From: Spirochaetota bacterium
GTDB taxonomy: Bacteria > Spirochaetota > UBA4802 > UBA5550
DNA: 10,233 nucleotides
Reading direction: 5' to 3'
Assembly: GCA_022704585.1 (NCBI GenBank)
Contig: JAKJGD010000036.1
Span: 1-10,233, forward strand
Shown in pieces: positions 1-6,685 of the stretch. A program made the translations under genes and the position numbers. A model generated the notes under the pieces. That model was given only the letters and a program-made list of their open reading frames with translations. It was not told the origin of the DNA and ran no database searches. Position 1 is the stretch's first letter; each line of letters opens with the position of its first letter.

Positions 1-161
1 GGCGCGTCTACGAGATCAGCCGCGGGCACCGGATGATCGGTGCGACCCACTTTTTCGTTTCGCAGGGTTTCGGCACCTGGGGACCTCCCGTCCGGGTGGG
101 TACCGACTCGGAGATCGTACGGATCGTGGTGCGGTTCAGGAAAACGCCCGGGAGCAAGTGA
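1..161 (+). CDS. Metallophosphoesterase, C-terminal fragment (5' end outside window)
   Basis: The reading frame is open from base 3 to a TGA at 159-161 and gives 52 residues. They contain the segment HFFVSQGFGTWGPPVRVGT followed by SEIVRIVVRF. A G-x-G-T-W-G-P-P-x-R stretch followed by a short beta strand (E-I-x-x-I/L) is how YaeI/YkuE-type calcineurin-like metallophosphoesterases usually end: the histidine and G-x-G region closes the dinuclear metal site. Only the tail is visible, so the substrate and any N-terminal membrane domain cannot be judged. The stop TGA is directly followed by TCA, the reverse complement of the stop codon of the convergent flavoprotein gene, so the two genes touch with no spacer and no room for a dedicated terminator. 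Family assignment rests on one short motif and is moderately confident. Confidence 0.7.
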   Translation, partial: RVYEISRGHRMIGATHFFVSQGFGTWGPPVRVGTDSEIVRIVVRFRKTPGSK

Positions 162-731
162 TCAGGCCCCCGCCGCTTTCACCCCCAGCTCGCGCGCCTT
201 CTTCCTCGCGGTTTCGTCCATGCTGATCTCGCCCTTTTCACTTGCGGAGGCCATGACCGCGCCAAGCCACCTCATCTTCGTCATGTCCACCGTTGACCTG
301 AAGCTGTGCACTATCGGGTCGGCCGTATGCACGTCCGGATCCCCGCATACCGTGATCAGGCCTATGGGCTTGCCTTTCATCTTCGGGTAGTACTGCTTCT
401 GCCATTTCCATTCCGCGTCAAACAGGGCGCACCACCGGTCCAGGTAGGCTTTCATCTGCGCGGTCATGGACCAGAAGTAGACCGGCACGCTGTGGATGAT
501 GGCATCCGCTTCCACTATTTTTTCGTGGATCCCGGGCATGTCGTCCCTGATGACGCACAGGCCGGTCTCGTTGCATTTCTTGCAGTCTTTGCATCCGGAA
601 ATTTTCATTTTATCCAGGATTATTTTTTCCACCTGCGCGCCCGCCTTTTCGGCCCCGGCCAGGGCATCGTCAAGGAGAACATCGCTGTTGCCGCCGACCC
701 GCGGGCTTCCCATAATGCCAAGGACCTTCAT
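162..731 (-). CDS. Flavodoxin-family iron-sulfur flavoprotein (NADPH-dependent FMN reductase-like)
   Basis: The protein is 189 residues from the ATG at 731. That start is chosen because AGGAGGTGG lies just upstream (735-743 on the complement) and the family fold begins at once: MKVLGIMGSPRVGGNS carries the FMN-phosphate loop GSPRxGGNS (residues 8-16). An in-frame start 28 codons upstream adds unrelated sequence. Residues 47-59 hold C-x2-C-x2-C-x5-C (C47, C50, C53, C59), the compact cysteine motif of Isf-type flavoproteins that binds a 4Fe-4S cluster. Residues 81-99 (SVPVYFWSMTAQMKAYLDR) match the usual flavin-contacting segment. Members are cytoplasmic and shuttle electrons from ferredoxin or NAD(P)H; the physiological acceptor is unknown here. 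The gene is monocistronic by layout, convergent with the upstream fragment and divergent from the glycosyltransferase gene. Cluster binding is inferred from cysteine spacing; some relatives reduce quinones or aromatics instead. Confidence 0.85.
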   Translation of the reverse strand: MKVLGIMGSPRVGGNSDVLLDDALAGAEKAGAQVEKIILDKMKISGCKDCKKCNETGLCVIRDDMPGIHEKIVEADAIIHSVPVYFWSMTAQMKAYLDRWCALFDAEWKWQKQYYPKMKGKPIGLITVCGDPDVHTADPIVHSFRSTVDMTKMRWLGAVMASASEKGEISMDETARKKARELGVKAAGA

Positions 732-874
732 GACCCACCTCCTGATTGTGCTAACATTCGGGAGCCTCTGGCGTAAAATTTCAAGATTTATTTTCCGGCA
801 TGGCGCCCGGGACATGCTGCCGGAGTCAATTCATCCCGTGATATCCGCGAATTAAACCCTTAAAACATTAGCAC

Positions 875-903
875 TTGACAATATTCTCATCATGAAATAT
901 ACC
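875..903 (+). promoter_or_regulatory. Candidate sigma70-type promoter for the GT81-DUF2889 operon
   Basis: A perfect TTGACA (875-880) is followed, after a 17-bp spacer, by TATACC (898-903), which matches the -10 consensus at four of six positions. Initiation would fall near 910, just before AGGA (912-915) and the ATG at 925. This makes the more upstream ATG at 892 unlikely as a start, because it would lie inside the promoter. The rest of the 193-bp divergent spacer (732-924) shows no convincing promoter for the flavoprotein gene. Confidence 0.5.
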
Positions 904-924
904 GATGCTTCAGGAACGGACATC

Positions 925-1875
925 ATGGAACGAATGGTACATTACGAAGCCGCCGACTTTAACAGGAAGGACCTCCTCCGCGCCAAGGGCGGGCGAAGGG
1001 TGTTCGTCGTGTTCTCCACCTTCGGCGAACGCGAGGCGGGCCTCATCCATGACAAGATCGCCGTCCTGAAAAAGGAGCTGGCCGGTTACATCGACGGGAT
1101 ACTCGTATCGCACCGGCGCGCCGGGGACACCGAGGAGCAGACCGAGCGCAGGGCGCGCGACGCCTGGGACCGCGTCGAGGTCCTGGTGTGCAACGGCTAC
1201 GCCGTCCCGGACATGGGCGACGAGCGGGGCAAGGGCGCGGACATGCGGCGCGCCCTGTACCATATCAACACCTCCTGGAAGCAGGGGGCCTCCGCCCGCG
1301 ACGTGGTCGTGGTGTTCCTCGACGCGGACGTGGTGCCGCGGTACTTCGGCGCGCATTTCGTCATGGCCCTGAGCGGGGCGGTGTTCGACGGCAACGATTT
1401 CGCCCGCGCGAGCTTCTGGAGGGCCCTGGGCCGCGTCAAGAAGTTCGTGGCCCAGCCGCTCTTCTCGGTCATAGACCATCCCGCCCTGAAGGGGATGACC
1501 GATTACCATTACCCGCTCTCGGGCGAGGTCGCCGGGACGCTGGCGTTTTTCAACGCCGTGCATTTCTGGCAGCGGTACGGGGTCGAGACCGGCATCAACG
1601 TCGACACCTGCCTGAACGGGCACCGGGTGGCGGACGTGAACCTGGGCCTGTACGACCACGAGCACCATGGCGACATCGATCTCCAGAAAATGGCTTTCGG
1701 CATCATCCGCACCTACCTGATGCAGCTGCGCGACTACGGCATCATCAGGCTTGAGGACGGCGCGACGATATCGGATACGTTCAAGGAGTGCTTCATCGAC
1801 GAGGGGGGAACCCGCCGCCGCCTCGAGTTCGAGCTGAGTGAGAAAAAGTACGAACCGCTGAAGGACATACTATGA
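925..1875 (+). CDS. GT81-like glycosyltransferase, related to glucosyl-3-phosphoglycerate synthase
   Basis: The protein is 316 residues from the ATG at 925, chosen because AGGA lies 9 nt upstream. An in-frame ATG at 892 (327 residues) has no ribosome site and overlaps a promoter-like sequence. It resembles GpgS, which transfers glucose from an NDP-glucose to 3-phosphoglycerate. Numbered from 925: a Rossmann-like VFVVFSTFGERE near residues 26-37; GKG (102-104), as in the GpgS loop PGKG; VVVFLDADVVP with the metal-binding DAD at 133-135; PLSGE (197-201), matching QPLSGEYA; YGVETGINVD (218-227), matching YGVEIGLLID; and DHEHHGD (244-250), where GpgS has a metal-binding histidine. The order and spacing fit the family well. 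Expected to be cytoplasmic, with glucosyl-3-phosphoglycerate feeding glucosylglycerate or related glycosides. No partner phosphatase is in the window, so donor and acceptor remain open; mannosyl-3-phosphoglycerate synthase is the nearest alternative. It overlaps the next gene by 4 bp, implying translational coupling. Confidence 0.72.
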   Translation: MERMVHYEAADFNRKDLLRAKGGRRVFVVFSTFGEREAGLIHDKIAVLKKELAGYIDGILVSHRRAGDTEEQTERRARDAWDRVEVLVCNGYAVPDMGDERGKGADMRRALYHINTSWKQGASARDVVVVFLDADVVPRYFGAHFVMALSGAVFDGNDFARASFWRALGRVKKFVAQPLFSVIDHPALKGMTDYHYPLSGEVAGTLAFFNAVHFWQRYGVETGINVDTCLNGHRVADVNLGLYDHEHHGDIDLQKMAFGIIRTYLMQLRDYGIIRLEDGATISDTFKECFIDEGGTRRRLEFELSEKKYEPLKDIL

Positions 1876-2465
1876 GCGGCATGATGGACAGGGCAAAGAT
1901 GAAGGCCCACGAGCGGACGATAACCATGGCCACCTATCCGGCCGGTGAGGGACGGGTGGTGGTCGAGGGGCGCCTGGTCGACCGGCGGCTGGGCGATTAC
2001 TACCTGGTTACCGGGGAGAAGAGGGAGGCCGGCGAGATACACCACATGGTGATACGGCTCCTGGTAAACACCGGCACCCTGGCCATAGAAGACGTCGAGG
2101 TCGAGCTGGTGTCCGTTCCACGCGGGGAGTGCGCTGCGGTCCGCGACAGCCTCGCGGTCATAAAGGGCGAGCGGATCGTCCGGGGATACTCGGACCGGAT
2201 GAAGGAGCTCCTTGGCGGCGTGAAGAGCTGTACCCACCTGGTGACCCTCCTTATCGCGATGGGCCCCGCGGCCCTGCAGGGCATCTTCTCGAGCCGCGCC
2301 CGGAAGCCGATGGACCTGGCCTCGATGGTCGCGGACCCGGTACGCGTGAAGTTTTTCATGGATACGATCGTCAACACCTGCCACGTGTGGCGCGAGGGCG
2401 GCCCGGAGCTGAAGAGGCTCCGGGACTTCATAGGCTCGATGGGCGGGACTACTTCTTCAAAATGA
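1872..2465 (+). CDS. DUF2889 family protein
   Basis: A 197-residue protein whose start overlaps the previous stop as ATGA, so it is almost certainly co-translated with the glycosyltransferase. It matches DUF2889, a family of unknown function: an early segment RVVVEGRLVDRRLGDYYLV (about residues 28-46), then EIHHMVIRLLVNTGTLAIEDVEVEL (about 55-79, matching the family pattern of I-H-x-M followed by L-x-I-x-x-V), then LLGGVKSCTHLVTLLIAMGPAALQGIFS (about 113-140), containing the hallmark (G/S)CTHL. A second Cys-His pair occurs later (NTCHVW). No signal peptide or membrane segment is visible. Length is typical. The 3' end overlaps the convergent phosphatase gene by 17 bp. I know of no established activity; the conserved Cys and His residues suggest a catalytic or metal site, which is inference only. 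Confidence 0.78.
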   Translation: MSGMMDRAKMKAHERTITMATYPAGEGRVVVEGRLVDRRLGDYYLVTGEKREAGEIHHMVIRLLVNTGTLAIEDVEVELVSVPRGECAAVRDSLAVIKGERIVRGYSDRMKELLGGVKSCTHLVTLLIAMGPAALQGIFSSRARKPMDLASMVADPVRVKFFMDTIVNTCHVWREGGPELKRLRDFIGSMGGTTSSK

Positions 2466-4536
2466 GGATGACCGTCAGGTCGTCGTTCAGCTCGCGGTTC
2501 CCGACAAAAGCAAAGAAATCCCCCATGATCCTGTTCATGATTTCCTGCGCGCTGCCGGCGGGCGCATTCTGCAGCGACGTTATGATGCCGTTCTCCCCGT
2601 ACTCCGACTTGTTCTGGCCGTGGGTCTCGATGAGTGAATCGGTGAACATGAGCACGCAGTCTCCCCTGTTCATCCTGAAGGTTATCTCCTGGTAGGAATA
2701 CACGTCCTTCGACATCTGCGTGTCTATGCCCAGGAAGGGGGCGCACACCCGCTTGCCGCTCTTGTCGAGGATCTTGCCGGTCCTGTTCATGCCGACCTTC
2801 TTGCAGATGATGTCCGGGTGCGCGCAGTTGATGTATTCGATCCGGTCGTCCCTGAAGCGGAGGAGCACGCCGGTCAGGTAATTGTCGATGTCCTTGAACT
2901 CGGCCAGGAGCTTGGCGTTGACGGTCTCGATCACCGAGCCGAGCGGCGCGTCCTTCATCTCCAGGAAGGTGCCGGAGACGATCGATTTCGCCATGAGGGT
3001 GAGCAGCCCCGGCCCGATGCCGTGCCCGGACACATCGAAGATCCCGGCGCCGATAAGCGCGTCCCCGTCCAGGTAAAAGTCGTAAAAGTCGCCGGAGACC
3101 AGGGACTTGGGCAGGTACATCACCGCGATATCGTACGCGGGCGATTCCGGCATGCGCCGCGGGAGCAGGGTGGACTGGAGGTGCGCCGCCATGTTCATGT
3201 CGCGGCGGTATACGTTCTGGGATTCTTCCAGGTTCCGGTTGCTCGCGGTGAGCCGCTCGTTGATGGCTTCCATCTCCTCCATTGTCGCCTCTATCTCCTC
3301 CTTCGCGTCGGACAGCTGTTTAGTCCGCTCGGTAACCTTGTTTTCGAGGTTCAGGTTTATCTCCTGCAGGTCGTCCGTGAGAACTGTCACCTTGTCAGCG
3401 AGACCGAGAGAGAAAAGGGCGATGGCGAAGATCGTTCCGATCTGGAAGCCCCACAAGGTCAGCGGGTTGGTGCCGAGAACGCCGAACCTGTTAAGCACGG
3501 TGAAAATGACGCCGAGGAGCAGCAATGAAAAAGCAAGCGCGTAGAAATAGGATTCCCTTTTTTTTCTCCGCATCATGAATATGCCGGTGAAAGCGATTAT
3601 CGCGATTCCCGGAAGGTATGAGCCGGCGCCCACCGCTATCATCAGGCTGTAGGGGAGAAAAATGGACGCGATGCCCAGAAGGGCTATCAGGCCGAGGTAG
3701 GTGAAGATTGTTCTCCTGATGGGCCGGGGTATGTCGTTGATGCCCATGTACAGGAAAGAGAAAATCGCCATGGTCAATTGGGCCAGGAACAGGAAAAAGG
3801 GCACGGTGTCGTTCATCCAGATCAGGTTTGGCCAGAGGTACTGGAACCCGTACCCGTTGAGGCACAGGGACACCATGGCAAGGGATATGATGAATACCGC
3901 ATATGACAGGTACGTCAGGTCACGCATGTATATGGCGAGGAGGAAGTTGTACATGAGTATGATAAAAAGCGCCCCGTAGAACATCCCGAAGATCGTCTTC
4001 TGAACGTTGATCTCCGAGATAACTGCCGGGAGGGAGAGTATTTTCATGGGTATGTTCATGGAGCTGGCAGTCTCGAAGCGAAGGTAATAGGTATAGGATC
4101 CGGGCGCGTCGTTGAGGCGTATCAGGAAATTGTGGTGGTCGATGTCACGTTTCGAGAAGGGGAACTTGTTGCCATAGCGTTTGAGCGAGTAGTTGCCGTC
4201 CCGGTCCGGCGTATACACGATGATGTCGTTGAGCAGGGGATACCCGATTTCCAGGAACCACTCCTTCTGTGTTTCCGCCGGCACATCGACGCTGAAGCGA
4301 GCCCAGATCACGTCGCTGATGAACCCGTACGAGTCGGTTTCCGCCGGCCTGAAGCCGCCCGATTCCCGCACCCTGTCGAAGGGGACCGCTCCCGTCGGGT
4401 CCCTCAGCACTTCGAACTGCACGGGGTAGGTATCCTCGGCGGCCAGGGTGAGCGCGGCGGCATGCGAGCTGACCGGCAGTGCCAGCGCGAGTGCCAGGCA
4501 GGCCAGGAGCGCGCGGATCATCGTGTTTCGTTTCAT
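2449..4536 (-). CDS. 7TMR-DISM sensor with cytoplasmic SpoIIE-type PP2C serine phosphatase
   Basis: A 695-residue receptor phosphatase. Residues 1-27 form a signal peptide (KR at the start, then an Ala/Leu-rich core ending SSHAA). Residues about 35-170 form a beta-rich extracytoplasmic DISMED2-like domain that may bind carbohydrate or another small ligand. Residues about 181-382 contain seven hydrophobic segments (7TMR-DISM). Residues about 385-445 are a heptad-like coiled coil (LENKVTERTKQLSDAKEEIEATMEEMEAINERL). Residues about 450-695 are a PP2C/SpoIIE (RsbU-like) domain with SGDFYD (481-486), DVSGHGIGPG (501-510), FTDSLIE (631-637) and NDDLTVI (684-690), so the metal-binding aspartates are present. 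The usual TDG is TDS here. Relatives dephosphorylate STAS anti-anti-sigma factors; none is encoded in view. AGGAAGG (4542-4548, complement) precedes the ATG. It is last in the lipid-oxidation gene row, 78 bp after the enoyl-CoA hydratase, and its tail overlaps the DUF2889 gene by 17 bp. Confidence 0.9.
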   Translation of the reverse strand: MKRNTMIRALLACLALALALPVSSHAAALTLAAEDTYPVQFEVLRDPTGAVPFDRVRESGGFRPAETDSYGFISDVIWARFSVDVPAETQKEWFLEIGYPLLNDIIVYTPDRDGNYSLKRYGNKFPFSKRDIDHHNFLIRLNDAPGSYTYYLRFETASSMNIPMKILSLPAVISEINVQKTIFGMFYGALFIILMYNFLLAIYMRDLTYLSYAVFIISLAMVSLCLNGYGFQYLWPNLIWMNDTVPFFLFLAQLTMAIFSFLYMGINDIPRPIRRTIFTYLGLIALLGIASIFLPYSLMIAVGAGSYLPGIAIIAFTGIFMMRRKKRESYFYALAFSLLLLGVIFTVLNRFGVLGTNPLTLWGFQIGTIFAIALFSLGLADKVTVLTDDLQEINLNLENKVTERTKQLSDAKEEIEATMEEMEAINERLTASNRNLEESQNVYRRDMNMAAHLQSTLLPRRMPESPAYDIAVMYLPKSLVSGDFYDFYLDGDALIGAGIFDVSGHGIGPGLLTLMAKSIVSGTFLEMKDAPLGSVIETVNAKLLAEFKDIDNYLTGVLLRFRDDRIEYINCAHPDIICKKVGMNRTGKILDKSGKRVCAPFLGIDTQMSKDVYSYQEITFRMNRGDCVLMFTDSLIETHGQNKSEYGENGIITSLQNAPAGSAQEIMNRIMGDFFAFVGNRELNDDLTVILILKK

Positions 4537-4567
4537 ATCGGCCTTCCTGCTTCGGGTGGTGTGAGCT

Positions 4568-4607
4568 CTCCCGGAAGGCCCGCTGACGTCCGCGGACCTG
4601 CCGGGAG
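4568..4607 (-). other. Intergenic inverted repeat between enoyl-CoA hydratase and receptor phosphatase genes
   Basis: CTCCCGG (4568-4574) pairs with CCGGGAG (4601-4607), extended by a 3-bp inner stem. The enclosed segment contains the 10-bp palindrome GTCCGCGGAC (4588-4597). On the transcribed strand no T-run follows, so it is not a classical intrinsic terminator. It could slow decay or partly reduce expression of the phosphatase gene. Nothing else is evident in this 78-bp spacer apart from the ribosome site. Confidence 0.4.
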
Positions 4608-4614
4608 GATGTAG

Positions 4615-5382
4615 TTATTCTCCCTTGAAGTTCGGCTCTCTCTTCTGGAAGAAGGAGGTCATGCCTTCCTGCATGTCCTTGGTGGTGAAGAGACGTCCGA
4701 GTTCTTCCCGCTCGATCTTCAGGTGCATGTCCGGGGTGATGTTCTGGCTGATATTGCAGAGCCTCGTTATCGCCGCGATGGAGAGCGGCGGCCGCTTGGC
4801 GATCTTGTTCGCCAGCTCGAGCGCGTCGTCCAGAACATTGCCTTCGCTGATGTGGTCGACAAGGCCGATTGCGAGCGCCTCATCGGCTTCGCACTGCCTG
4901 CCCAGGTACATCATTTCCAGGGCCCGTGCTTTGCCGACGAGCCGCGGCAGCCTCAGGCTTCCGCCGTACCCGGGCATGATCCCCAGGTTCGTTTCGGTCA
5001 GGCCGATCCGGGCGCCCTTCTTCATGAACCGAATGTGGCAGGCCATTGCAAGCTCGCACCCGCCGCCCAGGGCGTGTCCGTTGATCGCCGCTATGACCGG
5101 CTTCGGGAAATACTCGACCTTGTTCCACACGTCCTGGCCGCGCTTGAGGAAGTCCACGGCGCTGAAATCGCCAAACCCGCTCGAAAGGTCGGCGCCGGCG
5201 CTGAAGGCTTTTTCTCCGGCCCCGGTGATGATAACGCACAGGACCGTTTTGTCATTCTCGATGGAGTCGAGCTGCTTCCGCATGGTCTCGAACACCTCCG
5301 CGCTCAGCTGGTTCATCTTCGGCTTGTCTATGGTTAAAATAGCTACCCTGTCCCGCTGCTCTTTTGTTACTGCGTCCCCCAT
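4615..5382 (-). CDS. Enoyl-CoA hydratase/isomerase (crotonase family)
   Basis: A 255-residue protein, normal for the family, that adds water to trans-2-enoyl-CoA in the cytoplasm (second step of beta-oxidation). The start at 5382 has AAAAGGAGGA upstream. Motifs in order: KPKMNQLS (20-27), the crotonase start motif; FSAGADL (60-66), whose backbone forms half of the oxyanion hole; INGHALGGGCELAMAC (100-115), giving the other half plus Glu110; and GLTETNLGIMPGYGGSLRLPRLVG (127-150) with Glu130. The two glutamates, 20 residues apart, match the catalytic pair of rat mitochondrial hydratase (Glu144/Glu164), supporting true hydratase activity rather than only isomerase or hydrolase activity. It follows the hydroxyacyl-CoA dehydrogenase gene by 66 bp in the same direction. 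Chain-length range cannot be read from the sequence; crotonases of other specificity share this fold. Confidence 0.9.
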   Translation of the reverse strand: MGDAVTKEQRDRVAILTIDKPKMNQLSAEVFETMRKQLDSIENDKTVLCVIITGAGEKAFSAGADLSSGFGDFSAVDFLKRGQDVWNKVEYFPKPVIAAINGHALGGGCELAMACHIRFMKKGARIGLTETNLGIMPGYGGSLRLPRLVGKARALEMMYLGRQCEADEALAIGLVDHISEGNVLDDALELANKIAKRPPLSIAAITRLCNISQNITPDMHLKIEREELGRLFTTKDMQEGMTSFFQKREPNFKGE

Positions 5383-5415
5383 GGTATAGTCCTCCTTTTC
5401 TGTGGTATTAATTGT

Positions 5416-5441
5416 GTCCGCCCGGCCGGGGCCGGGCGGAC
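5416..5441 (-). other. Perfect 11-bp GC hairpin after the 3-hydroxyacyl-CoA dehydrogenase gene
   Basis: GTCCGCCCGGC (5416-5426) pairs perfectly with GCCGGGCGGAC (5431-5441) around a CGGG loop. The stem begins 7 nt beyond the dehydrogenase stop codon on the transcribed strand. No T-run follows, so it is more likely a decay barrier, processing site or weak terminator than a full intrinsic terminator. Its central 16 nt (5421-5436) recur exactly in the next upstream spacer (6657-6672). Confidence 0.6.
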
Positions 5442-5448
5442 GAATGAA

Positions 5449-6612
5449 TTATCTTCCGATGGTTTTAAACGAGCCGTCGATAATTTCGGGCTCGGGCTTC
5501 AGGATATCGAGTTTGAAACGGGAGGCGAGCATGTTCAGCGCGTCAGTCAGCTGCTGCGGTTGCATGCCGGCCGCGAGCGCGAAGGGGCCGGCGAAGGCGT
5601 TCATGCCGAACTTCACGCCGTCATCGATGTCCTGTATCGATTTCGCAAGGCCTTCCTTCCATACCTTTACCGCTTCGTTGACCTGGACCGCGAGCAGGTG
5701 TATGGGGCTGAGGTCGGTCGATGCCGTCGAAATGTCGATGACCGCTTTCCCTTCCTTCCATTCGTAGATGCCCTTGCCGGACTTCATGCCGAGCTCTTTC
5801 TTGGCGACCTTGTCGGTAAGGTACTTGCCCGGCTTGTACTGCGGGGACAGGGTCTTGGCGTAGTAGTCCAGGGTATGGCAGAACACGTCAAGGCCGACGA
5901 AGTCCGCCGTCTCGAAGGGGGCCATCTTGGCGCCCATCTTTTTCATCGTGGCGTCCAGCTGCTGGGGCGGGACCTTCCCTTCGTCAAGTATGGCCGAGAG
6001 GAGGGCCTGGTTCGGCGCGCTGATGCGGTTGACGATGAAGCCGGGGCGGTCCTTGAGGACCTTGACCGGGATCTTCCCAATTTTTTTGGAAAGCTCGCAC
6101 ATCAGGTCCGCCGTCGCGTCGTTTGTCTTGTTCCCGTAGATGACCTCGACAAGTTTCATCCGGTTGACCGGGTTGAAGAAGTGAAGGCCGACGAAGCGCT
6201 CGGGATTCTTGACCACGCTGCCGATTTCTGAGATGCTCATCGTTGAGGTATTGGTCGCCAGGATGGCGTCCGGCTTGCAGGCATCGGACACTTCCTTGAA
6301 CACGGACTTTTTCAGGTCCATTATCTCGGGTACCGCCTCGATGATGATCTGGGCGTCGGCGACCGCTTCCTTCGTGTCGAGGGTCGTTGTCAGGAGGGAC
6401 ATCGCCTTTTCCATGTCCGCCGCGGCCATCTTGCCCTTGCCGACCAGGAAGTCGAAGCTTTCCTTGATCTTTGCCACGCCGTTATTGATGAATTCCTGCT
6501 TGATGTCCCGCATAACGACGGCGACGCCGGCCTGGATGCAGACCTGGGCGATGCCGTGCCCCATTGCGCCTGATCCGAGAACCGCGATTTTCTTTACGTC
6601 ATTGATGTTCAT
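5449..6612 (-). CDS. 3-hydroxyacyl-CoA dehydrogenase with extended C-terminus
   Basis: A 387-residue NAD-dependent enzyme oxidising (S)-3-hydroxyacyl-CoA to 3-ketoacyl-CoA. The start at 6612 has AAAGGAGTGA upstream. Residues 8-22 carry the Rossmann motif G13-S-G15-A-M-G18. Catalytic positions align with the human enzyme: Ser123 in NTSTM, His144 in GLHFFNP, Glu156 in LVEVI and Asn195 in PGFIVNR; the Ser-His and His-Glu spacings (21 and 12) are those of the human enzyme. The first C-terminal dimerisation domain follows (about 190-285, ending SGKGIYEWKEGK). Classical stand-alone Hbd proteins end near 280 residues. Here about 100 more residues follow, with NEAVKVWKEGLAKSIQDIDDGVKFGMN...GPFALA (312-346) resembling a second copy of the 3HCDH C-terminal domain, as in multifunctional FadB-type and some archaeal proteins. 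Its neighbours are beta-oxidation genes on both sides. Confidence 0.9.
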   Translation of the reverse strand: MNINDVKKIAVLGSGAMGHGIAQVCIQAGVAVVMRDIKQEFINNGVAKIKESFDFLVGKGKMAAADMEKAMSLLTTTLDTKEAVADAQIIIEAVPEIMDLKKSVFKEVSDACKPDAILATNTSTMSISEIGSVVKNPERFVGLHFFNPVNRMKLVEVIYGNKTNDATADLMCELSKKIGKIPVKVLKDRPGFIVNRISAPNQALLSAILDEGKVPPQQLDATMKKMGAKMAPFETADFVGLDVFCHTLDYYAKTLSPQYKPGKYLTDKVAKKELGMKSGKGIYEWKEGKAVIDISTASTDLSPIHLLAVQVNEAVKVWKEGLAKSIQDIDDGVKFGMNAFAGPFALAAGMQPQQLTDALNMLASRFKLDILKPEPEIIDGSFKTIGR

Positions 6613-6654
6613 TCGATCACTCCTTTTTGATTATAGTGTATGATGTTCGCGCGA

Positions 6655-6674
6655 CCCCCGGCCGGGGCCGGGGG
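6655..6674 (-). other. GC hairpin after acyl-CoA dehydrogenase A gene, core shared with the 5416-5441 hairpin
   Basis: CCCCCGGC (6655-6662) pairs with GCCGGGGG (6667-6674) around a CGGG loop, 11 nt past the dehydrogenase stop. The 16-nt core at 6657-6672 (CCCGGCCGGGGCCGGG) is identical to 5421-5436. No T-run follows on the transcribed strand. It precedes the ribosome site of the hydroxyacyl-CoA dehydrogenase gene, so it may separate transcript segments of the operon. Confidence 0.55.
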
Positions 6675-6685
6675 CCGCAAAATGC

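Noticed and set aside
910..1668. 252-codon open frame on the minus strand opposite the glycosyltransferase gene
   Set aside because: The opposite strand carries a clear GT81-like protein; this frame is His/Val-rich shadow sequence without motifs.
2000..2746. Minus-strand open frame spanning the DUF2889 gene and the end of the phosphatase gene
   Set aside because: It overlaps two supported genes in other frames, and its composition (Arg/Pro/Ser-rich) is that of a shadow frame.
2818..3528. 236-codon plus-strand open frame opposite the phosphatase domain
   Set aside because: It is antisense to the conserved SpoIIE motifs and has no ribosome site or family resemblance.
5416..5441. Intrinsic transcription terminator inside the beta-oxidation operon
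   Set aside because: The stem is strong, but the sequence after it on the transcribed strand (ACAATTAATACC) lacks a T-run, and genes of the same pathway continue on both sides.
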